From positions 1-28,469 of the forward strand of contig JASFQI010000017.1 in assembly GCA_050115555.1 (NCBI GenBank): a stretch of DNA of 28,469 nt, in the 5' to 3' direction. Origin of the DNA: JASFQI01 sp050115555 (GTDB lineage: Bacteria; Desulfobacterota; DSM-4660; Desulfatiglandales; HGW-15). The notes under the pieces were generated by a model. That model did no database searches and had not been told where the DNA came from. It saw nothing but the letters and a program-made list of their open reading frames with translations. This document shows, piece by piece, positions 16,117 through 24,133 of the stretch (its first letter is position 1; every line of letters starts with the position of its first letter). The translations under genes and the position numbers were made by a program.

Positions 16117-16992
16117 ATGCGATACGAAGGCCCCATCTACCGCCCACCCAGTGAAGCGGACAGCCTGTTGATCCAGGCTACAGTAGGCTGCCCGCACAAC
16201 AAGTGCTCGTTCTGCATGGTGTACAAGCAGGGCCCCCCGTATCGCGCTCGTACGGTGCCCGAGATCTGCAGCGATCTTCAAGAGGCCCGTGAGGTGCACG
16301 GCCAGGGGGTCCGCAGGCTGTTCTTCCCGGCAGGGAACACGATCGCCATGCCCACCGAGAATCTTGCGGCGGTCTGTTGCTTTGCGCGCGAGCAGTTTCC
16401 CGCACTGGAACGCATCACGGTGTACGGGTCATCCCGCTACATCGCAGAGAAGGGCCTAAAGGACCTCGCCCTTTTGAAAGAGGCCGGGCTCAGCCGGATC
16501 CACGTGGGACTCGAGAGCGGAGACGACGAGGTCCTGCGACGCGTGAAAAAGGGCACCACAGCCCGCGAGCAGGTTCACGCAGGAAGGCTGGTGGTCGAGG
16601 CGGGAATCGTGCTCAGCGAGTACGTGATCCTGGGGCTCGGAGGCGAAGAGCGCACCCATGCGCACGCCCTGGCCACCGCGGAGGCGATCAACGCGATTGG
16701 GCCTCACTTTGTGAGGCTCCGCACCCTGGTTCCCAAGGTGAACACGCTGCTGCTTCACCAGATTCGAAAAGGGCGATTCCGCCTTCTCGGGCCCCACGGG
16801 GTGCTTCAGGAGACACGCACCCTGATTGAGCACCTCACCTGCGAGACCCTCCTGACCAGCGATCACTACACCAACTACGTGAACCTCGAAGGGCGGCTCC
16901 CCAGGGACCGCGATCGACTGCTGGAAGAGGTCGATGCGGCCCTGAAACTGGACGAGACACGGTTCCGTCCTCCCTTTGTGGGCACGGCCTGA
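16117..16992 (+). CDS. Radical SAM protein (Elp3/MiaB-like fold group)
   Basis: The protein is 291 aa. The cluster-binding motif is CPHNKCSFC at Cys25, Cys30 and Cys33, a CX4CX2C spacing rather than the common CX3CX2C; this spacing is a feature of a known subfamily starting MRYEGxxYRPPSE. Later segments fit a radical SAM TIM barrel: ITVYGSSRYI, LSRIHVGLESGDDEVLRRVKKG (the S-adenosylmethionine-contacting LESGD region) and EYVILGLGGEERT. The ribosome site is GGAAGGA. No second iron-sulfur domain or B12 domain is seen. The reaction is unknown. It is separated from the epimerase block by a dispersed repeat and may be an independent unit. Confidence 0.88.
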   Translation: MRYEGPIYRPPSEADSLLIQATVGCPHNKCSFCMVYKQGPPYRARTVPEICSDLQEAREVHGQGVRRLFFPAGNTIAMPTENLAAVCCFAREQFPALERITVYGSSRYIAEKGLKDLALLKEAGLSRIHVGLESGDDEVLRRVKKGTTAREQVHAGRLVVEAGIVLSEYVILGLGGEERTHAHALATAEAINAIGPHFVRLRTLVPKVNTLLLHQIRKGRFRLLGPHGVLQETRTLIEHLTCETLLTSDHYTNYVNLEGRLPRDRDRLLEEVDAALKLDETRFRPPFVGTA

Positions 16993-17100
16993 TGTATACA
17001 GAATCTCACAGATAAGAATACGATTGTATACACCTCCGCATCCCGGGCGTGTGGAGAACGGAGACTTGATACGCAATCCTCCGTGTTATCGAGGTGTTGA

Positions 17101-17373
17101 AAAATCGAGCTTTTCCGTGTGCCTTCGGCACAACCCTTGCTTCAAAAGCAGGCAACCTGTTCGAGGTCCTGACAGGCCTTTTGGCCGGATAGGAAGGACC
17201 GAGGGCTCGTTCCGGGCATGGGCTTCGGGGGGAACGGGCAGCCAGGGCAGGGAACCCGAAGCATAAAACCAGCAGCAAGGGGGGGAGTGATCTCTCTCGA
17301 GGTCCAGCGTCCCAGCTTTCCCCCGTGCGCCCCGAGGAGGGTGACCGTCGCAGACGGCCCCTCCTTTTTTTTT
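17101..17373 (+). ncRNA. Candidate structured RNA of unknown class
   Basis: The 504-bp space between the radical SAM and cyclase genes contains a run of perfect short hairpins on the plus strand: TGTGCC-ttc-GGCACA (17118-17132), TGCTT-caa-AAGCA (17138-17150), CCTGT...ACAGG (17156-17176) or GGCC-tttt-GGCC (17175-17186), GCTTCGGG...CCCGAAGC (17222-17262) and GGGGGA...TCCCCC (17281-17324). They end in a strong terminator. This looks like a transcribed structured RNA or leader, but it shows none of the signatures I know for RNase P, tmRNA, SRP RNA or common riboswitches. The part 16993-17100 holds nothing clear. Confidence 0.35.
17336..17373 (+). terminator. Rho-independent terminator with nine T
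   Basis: GGAGGG pairs with CCCTCC and an upper stem CCGTC-gca-GACGG sits on top, separated by a small internal loop (TGA opposite C). Nine T follow directly. There is no coding gene between 16993 and this point, so it ends either radical SAM transcription, about 345 bp past that gene, or a separate RNA. Confidence 0.85.
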
Positions 17374-17410
17374 CGTTTTGCAAACCCTTTGCTTCGACGT
17401 TCGAAATCCA

Positions 17411-17440
17411 TTGAACCTAGCGTGGCGAAAGGATTATATT
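17411..17440 (+). promoter_or_regulatory. Candidate promoter of the cyclase gene
   Basis: TTGAAC (17411-17416), 18 bp, then TATATT (17435-17440), placed after the terminator and 57 bp before the cyclase start. The A/T-rich stretch stands out in a GC-rich region. Confidence 0.5.
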
Positions 17441-17496
17441 TATAAGTCGGCGGCCGGCATTGCGCGGACAACCCCCGAATCCTGCGAGGCACCTGC

Positions 17497-20361
17497 ATGG
17501 GAAGGGAAAGCGAAAACAAGGACGGTAAAAACCCGATGCGAATCGGGGAATACCTGCCCTGCAGCCGGGAAACCCTTCAGCGAGGGCTGGACATGCAGCA
17601 GGACCTCGCCTATCGGGGGAAGTTCCGCCGCTTGGGGGAAATTCTTCTTGAAGAGGGGTGGGTAGACACGGGCGACCTGGCGGACGGGGTATCCCGCCAA
17701 CGCATCGACCGGCTGCGCGCCTGCCAACTCTTCGGGGGGCTGAGGAGCGAAGAATTGGTGCGGTTGAGCAGGATGGTGGTGGAGGTGAGCGTTCCTGCAG
17801 GCCATGATTTCATTCTTCAAGAGGAGGCGGGCGACTGCTTCTTCGTGCTGGTGGACGGTGCGGCTCGGGTGTACCGCCAAGGGGAGTACGGGGAGGAGGT
17901 CGAGCTACAGGAAGTGGAACCCGGGGAGTGCATCGGGGAGATGGGGTATTTTTCGGAGGGCACCCGATCGGCGTCGGTGCGGGCCGAGGAGCCCTGCCAA
18001 CTCCTCAAGCTGAACTACGGGGATCTGGAACGGGCCGTAAACAAGGTTCCCAGCCTCGCGCGCAACTTCCTGTCCATCGTGACCCGAAGGCTTCGCCGAA
18101 TCAACCTCCGGTTTCAGGAGACCGTAGAGCGCAGTCATGCCGTGGAACGCTCCCTGGACAGCCTGCGAAGCTTTCTGAATCTCTCTGACCTGATCACCGT
18201 GCGCTCCGGTATCGAGGGGCTCATTCAGCGTGTGATTCAGAGCGCCAGCCAGGTCATGAATGCGGATCGGGCCTCCCTTTTCCTCCTGGATCGTGCCGCG
18301 GGCGAGCTCTGGAGCAAGGTGGCGCAGGGTGAGGAATCCCGAGAGATCCGTTTTCCCGTCGGGCGGGGCATCGCAGGCTGGGCCGTCATGCATGATCAAA
18401 TCGTGAACATCGTCGACGCTTACAGCGACGAGCGGTTCAATCCAGCGGTGGATCGGCGCACCGGGTACCGGACCCGGACCATGCTCGCAGGGCCCGTGAA
18501 GAACCTTCAGGGCGAGATCATCGGGGCCGTTCAGGTGATCAACAAGAACAAGGGCCCCTTTGATGCGGATGACGAGGCCCTGTTTCGTGCATTCACCTAT
18601 CAGACCGCTATTGCCGTGGAAAACTTCCAGCTCTACCGGAAGATCCTGGCAGGTCACGCCAAAATGAGCATCCTTCTGGATGTGGCCACCTCGCTCGCCG
18701 ATACCCTCGACCTGGACACCCTGATACAGAAGATCGTAAGAAAAATCTCCGAGATCCTGGATGCCGAACGAAGCACGCTCTTCCTGCTGGACACCACGAG
18801 GGACGAACTCTGGAGCAAGGTAGCCCAAGGGGCGGAGGTCACCGAGATTCGCATCCCGGTCTCCTCCGGTCTGGCCGGGTATGTAGTGCGAACCGGGGAG
18901 ACCGTGAACACTCGAGACGCTTATCAGGACGACCGCTTCGACGCGACCAACGACCGGAAAACAGGGTACCGCACCCGGACCGTCCTCTCCACGCCGGTGC
19001 TCGGCAAGGACGGGGAGATCATCGGCGTGACCCAGGCAATGAACAAGCGCGGCGGGGAGTTTGCCAAAGAAGACGAGGACTACCTGCGCGCGCTTTCCTC
19101 CCAGATCGCAGTGGCTCTTGAAAACGCCCAGCTCTACGAGCGAACGCGGGAGATGCGCAACTACCTCAACAGCATTCATGAGAGCATCACCAATGGCATC
19201 ATCACGCTGGACAACCATTACCGCGTGATCACGGCCAACCGCGCCGCAAAAAGGCTTTTCGGGACCGACTACAAGGAGTTCGTGAACCGCGATTTTCGAG
19301 TGGTCCTCGCGCACCATGCAGACCGCATTCTGGGGCACGTGCATCATGTGTACGAAACCGGTCGATCGGTGGTGGATTTTGACGTGGACGTGTTGCTGTC
19401 CGAAGGAGAGAAAGCCTCTGTGAATCTGAACTTTTCCCCGCTCGTGGAGGACGACGGCACTCGAAAGGGCGTCGTGCTGGTCTTCGAAGACATCAGCCGG
19501 GAAAAGCGGATCAAGAGCACCCTGGGCCGGTACATGGCCAAAGACATTGTGGAACGGGTCCTGGCGACCCCTGGAACGCCGAGTTTGGGCGGCGTGCGCA
19601 GCAAGGCCACGGTCCTGTTCTCGGATATCCGTGGCTTCATCGGTCTTGCCGAGACCCTCAGCGCCGAGGATACCGTGAGCTTCCTGAACGACTATTTCTC
19701 CACCATGGTGGAGGTGGTGTTCGAGCAGGGAGGGGTGCTGGACAAGTACATCGGGGATGCCATCATGGCGGTTTTCGGCGTCCCCTATCCACAGGAGGAC
19801 GATGCTGTTCGCGCAGTCAGGACGGCCCTTTCCATGCGAAGATCCCTGGAATCCTTCAATCGTCTCCAGCGCCACAAGGGGTTATACCCCGTGGAAATGG
19901 GTATCGGCATCTGTACCGGCGAGGTGATCTCAGGCAATGTGGGGACGGAAAAAAGGATGGATTTCACGGTCATCGGGGACGGGGTCAATGTCTCGTCCCG
20001 GCTGGAGAGCGTGAACAAGCACTATGGCACCCACATCCTCATCAGCGACTCCACCCACAACGAAGTGAAGGACCACTTCACCACCCGGTTGATCGATCAC
20101 GTGGTGGTCAAGGGGCGGCTAAAGCCCATCCGGATCTACGAGGTGATTGGGGAAAAGGGCACCAAGAGGGACGGGATGTCGGCGTTTCAAAAGGGCCTGG
20201 AATGCTACCGCCGTCGTGACTTTGAGCAGGCCATTCAGTACTTCGAGCAGGGTGCGGACGCGGACCCGCCGTGCCGCACGTTTATCGAGCGGTGCCGCCA
20301 CCTGATCGAGCAACCCCCGCCGCCGGACTGGAGCGGAATCTGGGTGTCCCTGGAAAAGTAA
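17497..20361 (+). CDS. Multi-sensor class III adenylate/guanylate cyclase (CNB-GAF-GAF-PAS-cyclase)
   Basis: This 954-aa cytoplasmic signalling protein probably makes cAMP. Order: short N-terminal region; cyclic-nucleotide-binding domain (~75-195; FVLVDGAARVYRQ, GECIGEMGYFSEGTRSASVRA); two GAF domains (~225-375 and ~395-545) that are clearly similar to each other (both contain ASLFLLD/STLFLLD, ELWSKVAQG and TGYRTRT); PAS domain (~555-665; NGIITLDNHYRVITANRAAKRLFG); class III cyclase (~690-880). Both metal aspartates are present (Asp710 in FSDIRGF, Asp754 in YIGDAIMAVFG), as is the purine-selecting EKRMDFTVIGD region with Lys and Asp, favouring ATP. A C-terminal tail has a TPR-like helix pair. 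No membrane segment is seen. A product-binding CNB domain suggests feedback. The start has a GAGG ribosome site and an upstream promoter. Confidence 0.93.
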   Translation: MGRESENKDGKNPMRIGEYLPCSRETLQRGLDMQQDLAYRGKFRRLGEILLEEGWVDTGDLADGVSRQRIDRLRACQLFGGLRSEELVRLSRMVVEVSVPAGHDFILQEEAGDCFFVLVDGAARVYRQGEYGEEVELQEVEPGECIGEMGYFSEGTRSASVRAEEPCQLLKLNYGDLERAVNKVPSLARNFLSIVTRRLRRINLRFQETVERSHAVERSLDSLRSFLNLSDLITVRSGIEGLIQRVIQSASQVMNADRASLFLLDRAAGELWSKVAQGEESREIRFPVGRGIAGWAVMHDQIVNIVDAYSDERFNPAVDRRTGYRTRTMLAGPVKNLQGEIIGAVQVINKNKGPFDADDEALFRAFTYQTAIAVENFQLYRKILAGHAKMSILLDVATSLADTLDLDTLIQKIVRKISEILDAERSTLFLLDTTRDELWSKVAQGAEVTEIRIPVSSGLAGYVVRTGETVNTRDAYQDDRFDATNDRKTGYRTRTVLSTPVLGKDGEIIGVTQAMNKRGGEFAKEDEDYLRALSSQIAVALENAQLYERTREMRNYLNSIHESITNGIITLDNHYRVITANRAAKRLFGTDYKEFVNRDFRVVLAHHADRILGHVHHVYETGRSVVDFDVDVLLSEGEKASVNLNFSPLVEDDGTRKGVVLVFEDISREKRIKSTLGRYMAKDIVERVLATPGTPSLGGVRSKATVLFSDIRGFIGLAETLSAEDTVSFLNDYFSTMVEVVFEQGGVLDKYIGDAIMAVFGVPYPQEDDAVRAVRTALSMRRSLESFNRLQRHKGLYPVEMGIGICTGEVISGNVGTEKRMDFTVIGDGVNVSSRLESVNKHYGTHILISDSTHNEVKDHFTTRLIDHVVVKGRLKPIRIYEVIGEKGTKRDGMSAFQKGLECYRRRDFEQAIQYFEQGADADPPCRTFIERCRHLIEQPPPPDWSGIWVSLEK

Positions 20362-20472
20362 GCCCCAACGCTCATCCTTCCGCTCCCCCTGCTCCAGGCT
20401 TGCATCGCTGCTACCGGGTATCCGCTGGAAACGAGTTCTCCTCATGGGGAAGCAGGTCCTCGAGAACGGCCT

Positions 20473-21042
20473 CTACCGAAAGAAAGGGTTGGTGGCGCGT
20501 TCCCTTCCCACGGTCGAGGCCGGCCCGTGCCCCGGATAGATGCGAAGGTCGTCCCCCAGCGGAAACACCTTCTCCTTCACGCCTCGCACCAGAAGCGCGT
20601 GATCTCCCCCTGGAAAGTCCGTCCGTCCCACGGATCCCGCAAACAGCGTATCCCCGGTGAACACTGCGCCCGGAGCATGAAAGCAGACCCCTCCCGGTGA
20701 GTGCCCTGGTGTGTGAAGCACTCGAATGAGGTACGTCCCGACCGAAAACTCCTGTCCGTCCTCGAGGGACTCGTCCACCTGACACCCGGCCCCTTGGGCA
20801 TCCAGGGGGTGTATGGCCACCGGCGCACCGGTGATGCGCCGGATCTCGTCGACCGCACCCGTGTGGTCCATGTGGCCGTGGGTGAGGAGAATCCGCCGTA
20901 CCGTGAGCCGGTTCGTGGAGAGCTCCTGGACGATACGGAACGCCTCTTCCCCAGGATCTATCACAATGGCTTCCAGGCTGTGCTTGCAGCCGAGGATATA
21001 GCAATTCGCTTGATACGCTCCTACAGCGAGTTTTCGCAGCAT
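20473..21042 (-). CDS. Metallo-beta-lactamase-fold hydrolase, glyoxalase II-like
   Basis: This 189-aa short MBL protein carries the metal motif THGHMDH (His55, His57, Asp59, His60), then HTPGHSPGG, a bridging Asp in FTGDTLF, and YPGHGP. The layout is that of glyoxalase II and related thioester or persulfide hydrolases (YcbL type), without the long C-terminal substrate domain of true GloB. It probably hydrolyses a small thioester in the cytoplasm; the substrate is unknown. The ATG at 21042 is preceded by AGGAGCAAGGA. It is convergent with the cyclase, with 111 bp between the two stops. Confidence 0.9.
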   Translation of the reverse strand: MLRKLAVGAYQANCYILGCKHSLEAIVIDPGEEAFRIVQELSTNRLTVRRILLTHGHMDHTGAVDEIRRITGAPVAIHPLDAQGAGCQVDESLEDGQEFSVGTYLIRVLHTPGHSPGGVCFHAPGAVFTGDTLFAGSVGRTDFPGGDHALLVRGVKEKVFPLGDDLRIYPGHGPASTVGRERATNPFFR

Positions 21043-21164
21043 GTTCCTTGCTCCTGTTCAGCGCGCACCGCCGCCGACTCCATTTCGCGCCCCTGATGAT
21101 TCCTCTTCCTGCACATCCCGCCCGACTCCCTGCTGGAGAGACTGGAGCTTGCGCGCTTCCCGAA

Positions 21165-21192
21165 AAGGTAAACGGCGTGGCCCCTTTGTCAA
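21165..21192 (-). promoter_or_regulatory. Candidate promoter of the MBL hydrolase
   Basis: On the minus strand TTGACA (21192-21187), 16 bp, then TACCTT (21170-21165), about 120 bp upstream of the start. The -35 is perfect and the -10 weak. Confidence 0.35.
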
Positions 21193-21266
21193 GCACCCGG
21201 GCAGGCCGAAGCCCCTTTCACTGCCGGATTAGGGGTTGCCCACAGGCACGGGATGTGTGAAAAAGG

Positions 21267-21316
21267 GTGAAAATGTTTCGTTCTCGCATTTCTAGAACTT
21301 GCTGCGGGGAGATTCC
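21267..21316 (+). repeat. Copy of the ~50-bp dispersed intergenic repeat
   Basis: The sequence GGTGAAAATGTTTCG...CGCATTTCTAGAACTTGCTGCGGGGAGATTC is the same element as at 15996 and 25824, with a few base changes. It ends about 30 bp before the pyruvate-kinase-like gene. The rest of the 21043-21348 spacer contains the MBL promoter candidate only. Confidence 0.75.
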
Positions 21317-21348
21317 GCAGCCCGGAAGAACCCGTGAGGGAGGTCATC

Positions 21349-21939
21349 ATGAACGCTTCGGTATCCTTTGATGAGGTTTCGACCCGCTTGTTCCCAAAAC
21401 CCGGCCCCCGAAACACCCCGGTGGTCCTTGAGGCCATGGTGAAGCGGGCCGAGGCCCTGTCGATCTCCCAGGTACTCATCCCCACGTGCAGCGGCAGGAC
21501 CGCCTTGGAGGCCCTCAAGGTGACACCATCCAACATTCACATCATCGCTGTAACCCATGTGACGGGCTTTCGCGAACCGGATGACCAGGAACTCGATCCA
21601 GAGACCCGCGAAGAGCTGGAACGTCGAGGCGTCTCCGTGCTGACGGCCCAGCACGCTTTCGGAGGGGTAGGGCGTGCGGTGCGGGACAAGCTTTCCACCT
21701 ACCAGGTGGATGAGATCATGGCCTACACGCTGCGGATCTTCGGGCACGGCACCAAGGTGGCCGTGGAGCTCGCCCTCATGGCGGCCGATGCCGGCCTCGT
21801 TCGTACCGATCGCGACGTCGTCTCTGCCGGAGGATCGGGCAGGGGCATTGATACGGCCCTGGTGCTGCGTCCTTCAAACAGCTTTCGGTTCTTTGATGTC
21901 AAGGTCCGGGAGGTGATCTGCAAACCCGCGGTGTTCTAA
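21349..21939 (+). CDS. Stand-alone pyruvate kinase alpha/beta (C-terminal) domain protein
   Basis: The 196-aa protein corresponds to only the C-terminal domain of pyruvate kinase: NTPVVLEAMVKRAEALSISQVLIPTCSGRTALEAL, then IIAVTHVTGFREPDDQEL, and VSAGGSGRGIDTALVLRPS. The catalytic TIM barrel is absent, so it cannot be a pyruvate kinase. Such single-domain proteins occur in archaea and anaerobic bacteria and have no settled function; in full pyruvate kinases this domain binds allosteric sugar phosphates. The start at 21349 has an AGGGAGG ribosome site; a GTG 15 bp upstream is the alternative. The stop codon lies in the first bases of a dispersed repeat. Confidence 0.85.
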   Translation: MNASVSFDEVSTRLFPKPGPRNTPVVLEAMVKRAEALSISQVLIPTCSGRTALEALKVTPSNIHIIAVTHVTGFREPDDQELDPETREELERRGVSVLTAQHAFGGVGRAVRDKLSTYQVDEIMAYTLRIFGHGTKVAVELALMAADAGLVRTDRDVVSAGGSGRGIDTALVLRPSNSFRFFDVKVREVICKPAVF

Positions 21940-21986
21940 AAATGCTTCCCTTGCGCATTCCTCAAGCTTGCTGAGGGAAAATTCAA
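21936..21986 (+). repeat. Copy of the ~50-bp dispersed intergenic repeat, overlapping a stop codon
   Basis: The sequence TCTAAAAATGCTTCC...GCGCATTCCTCAAGCTTGCTGAGGGAAAATTCAA supplies the TAA stop of the preceding gene. In this copy CCTCA...TGAGG can form a small hairpin. A further weak hairpin GGAATC-ccgcgt-GATTCC follows at 22006-22023. Confidence 0.75.
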
Positions 21987-22083
21987 TCTGTTCTGGAGAG
22001 CCAATGGAATCCCGCGTGATTCCGTGAGGTTTTATTGATAAGAAAAACTCCTATCCCCCTGCTGAAAAACTGGAGGTGAAAAC

Positions 22084-23286
22084 ATGCTGGGAAAACAATC
22101 CATGGAGCGGTACGCAGAGGTCCTTCTCTGGGGTCTTCACACCGCGCGAAAAGGGAAGTTTCGAAAAGGGGACATCGTGCTCGTGCGCTACCAGCGGGCC
22201 TCGTCGCCCCTGGCCGAGGTATTGGAAGGAAAGCTCCTGGACCTGGGGTACAATCCGGTCCTGCGGATGGGGCTTACTCCGGGCATGGAGCGCACGTTCT
22301 ACAAAAAAGCCAATCCGAGCCAACTCGTGTTCGTGCCTCCGGGCACCATTGAGCTTTACAAGAACTTGAACGGCAGCATCTTTCTGCATGCGCCGGACTC
22401 CCTCACCCATTTACGCGACATCGACCCCAAACGGATCGGTAAGGCGGCCGTAGCCATCAAGCCGCTTCGGGACATTCTCAATAAGCGGGAGGACCAGGGG
22501 GAATTCGGATGGACTCTCTGCACGGTTCCGACCCCGGAGCTGGCCAAGCAGGCGGGAATGACCGAGAAGCAGTACGCGTCCCAGATCATCCGTGCGTGTT
22601 ACCTGAACACCAAGGACCCCGTCCTGGAGTGGAAGCGCATCTTTCGGGAGGCTGCGGCCATTAAGCGCTGGCTCAACCGTCTGGAGGTGAAGGATCTGCA
22701 CATCGAGAGCGATCACATGGACCTTCGCGTGACCCCGGGAAAGAATCGTAGGTGGGTTGGAATCTCCGGCCACAATATCCCGAGCTTCGAGATCTTCACC
22801 TCGCCGGACTGGCGGGGGACCGAAGGCGTCTACTATGCGGATCAGCCTTCCTTTCGAAGCGGAAACTACGTGGAAGGGGTCAGGTTGACGTTCAAAAAGG
22901 GGCGTGTGGTGGAGATCCGTGCGAAAAAGGGCAGGGATTTCGTTCGGAAGCAGGCGGCCATGGACGCAGGGGCCTGCCGCATCGGTGAGTTCAGTCTCAC
23001 GGACCGACGCTTCTCCAAGATCAACCGATTCATGGCAAACACCCTGTTCGACGAAAACTTCGGCGGGCACCAGGGCAACTGCCACCTCGCCCTGGGGGCC
23101 TCTTACTCGGACACCTTTGCCGGGGACCCGTCCAAGCTCAACAAGAAGAAGAAAGATGCCCTGGGTTTCAACGACTCGGCCCTGCATTGGGACCTTGTGA
23201 ATACTGAAAAAAAGCGGGTGACGGCCCGTCTCGTTTCCGGAAAGAGCCTTGTTATCTATGAGAACGGACGCTTCCGGCGACCCTGA
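22084..23286 (+). CDS. Aminopeptidase, M29 family
   Basis: This is a metal-dependent leucyl-type aminopeptidase (AmpS/AmpT, aminopeptidase T family), cytoplasmic. It is 400 aa, typical for the family. The metal site can be traced: the Glu of NIPSFEIFTSPD, the Glu of RIGEFSLTD, the His of GNCHLALGASY, and His and Asp in SALHWDLV. The N-terminal part (RKGDIVLVRYQRASSPLAEVLEGKLLDLGY) is the usual substrate-access domain. A strong GGAGGTG ribosome site precedes ATG 22084. The exonuclease gene follows after 23 bp, so the two are probably co-transcribed. Confidence 0.93.
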   Translation: MLGKQSMERYAEVLLWGLHTARKGKFRKGDIVLVRYQRASSPLAEVLEGKLLDLGYNPVLRMGLTPGMERTFYKKANPSQLVFVPPGTIELYKNLNGSIFLHAPDSLTHLRDIDPKRIGKAAVAIKPLRDILNKREDQGEFGWTLCTVPTPELAKQAGMTEKQYASQIIRACYLNTKDPVLEWKRIFREAAAIKRWLNRLEVKDLHIESDHMDLRVTPGKNRRWVGISGHNIPSFEIFTSPDWRGTEGVYYADQPSFRSGNYVEGVRLTFKKGRVVEIRAKKGRDFVRKQAAMDAGACRIGEFSLTDRRFSKINRFMANTLFDENFGGHQGNCHLALGASYSDTFAGDPSKLNKKKKDALGFNDSALHWDLVNTEKKRVTARLVSGKSLVIYENGRFRRP

Positions 23287-23309
23287 GGCCCTTTGCCCGG
23301 AGAGCCTCC

Positions 23310-24056
23310 ATGCTCGAGCACACCTTTGTTCACATCCAGAGCATCGGCCCCAAGACGGAGCGAAGCCTCTGGCGCCGGGGCATTGACACGTGGGATGCCT
23401 TTCTCCACCATCCCGGGACCGTTCTATCGCGGTCCCGGGACGCCCTGGTGCGGGACGAACTGGAGCGATCCCTTGTGCACCGCAGCGACATCCGGTTCTT
23501 TCAGCAGCGCCTTCGCAGTGCCGAAATGTGGCGCCTGTTTGAGGCGTTCCGGGACCGGGCCGTGTACCTGGACATCGAGACGAGCGGCGGGTACGAGGGC
23601 CTGGACGAGATCACCGTGATCGGCTTGTACGATGGAAAACGCGTACAGACCTTTGTGAACGGGGTCAACCTGGACGCCTTTGAGATCGCCGTGGCCGAGT
23701 ATGACCTGGTGATTACCTTTAATGGGGGTCCGTTCGACCTGCCGTACATTCGCAGGCACTTTCCGGGGATCTCGCTTCCGCCCGCCCACATTGACTTGCG
23801 CTTCTTTCTTCGGCAGCTTGGTTTTTCCGGGGGGCTCAAGGCCATTGAGCGCCAGGTGGGGCTCGTGCGCGAGGACGACGTGAACGGCCTGGACGGTCGC
23901 GATGCGGTGTTCCTGTGGGCGGCTCACTGCAATGGGGACCCGTCCGCCCTGGACCGCCTCGTGCGATACAACACAGCGGACATTGTTCACCTCGAACCTC
24001 TCATGTCCATGGGGTATGCTCGCATGAAGGCCCGTTTGCTCGAAAAAACCGCTTAG
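23310..24056 (+). CDS. RNase H-like (DEDD) exonuclease domain protein, YprB-like
   Basis: The protein is 248 aa. The N-terminal ~60 residues (IQSIGPKTERSLWRRGIDTWDAFL) look like a helix-hairpin-helix DNA-binding segment. The rest has the DEDD 3'-5' exonuclease motifs: DIET (Asp88, Glu90), FNGGPFDLPYIRRHF, and the late Asp in RYNTADIVHLEPL. This matches the RNase_H_2/YprB group found in Firmicutes and Deltaproteobacteria; members are presumed nucleases in DNA repair, without a settled substrate. It follows the aminopeptidase by 23 bp (ribosome site GGAGAG) and precedes dinB by 77 bp of AT-rich DNA. Confidence 0.87.
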   Translation: MLEHTFVHIQSIGPKTERSLWRRGIDTWDAFLHHPGTVLSRSRDALVRDELERSLVHRSDIRFFQQRLRSAEMWRLFEAFRDRAVYLDIETSGGYEGLDEITVIGLYDGKRVQTFVNGVNLDAFEIAVAEYDLVITFNGGPFDLPYIRRHFPGISLPPAHIDLRFFLRQLGFSGGLKAIERQVGLVREDDVNGLDGRDAVFLWAAHCNGDPSALDRLVRYNTADIVHLEPLMSMGYARMKARLLEKTA

Positions 24057-24120
24057 GCTTATTTATTATTATAAATCGTTATATTATATATATTAGTTAA
24101 AGCATTGTATTAAATTTCTA
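24057..24120. promoter_or_regulatory. AT-rich spacer before dinB, likely promoter region
   Basis: This 64-bp stretch is almost entirely A and T (TTATTTATTATTATAAATC..., then TTATATTATATATATTAG), in contrast to the GC-rich flanks. It offers several -10-like hexamers but no single clear -35/-10 pair, and I found no palindrome that I could call a LexA box. Confidence 0.4.
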
Positions 24121-24133
24121 CGGGGGATTTTCC

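Noticed and set aside
17101..17373. Known riboswitch or housekeeping RNA
   Set aside because: I looked for conserved blocks of c-di-GMP, cobalamin and SAM riboswitches, RNase P, tmRNA and SRP RNA and found none, so no class is claimed.
17006..17519. Minus-strand frames of about 125 codons in the cyclase upstream region, one with a hydrophobic stretch
   Set aside because: They run through the terminator and hairpins of the plus strand, lack ribosome sites and have Arg/Pro/Ser-rich composition.
17905..19875. A 656-codon open frame on the minus strand
   Set aside because: It is antisense to the GAF/PAS/cyclase gene and shows no domain; its length comes from codon bias on the other strand.
24057..24133. 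LexA (SOS) box before dinB
   Set aside because: No clear palindrome of any LexA type could be pointed out in the AT-rich spacer.
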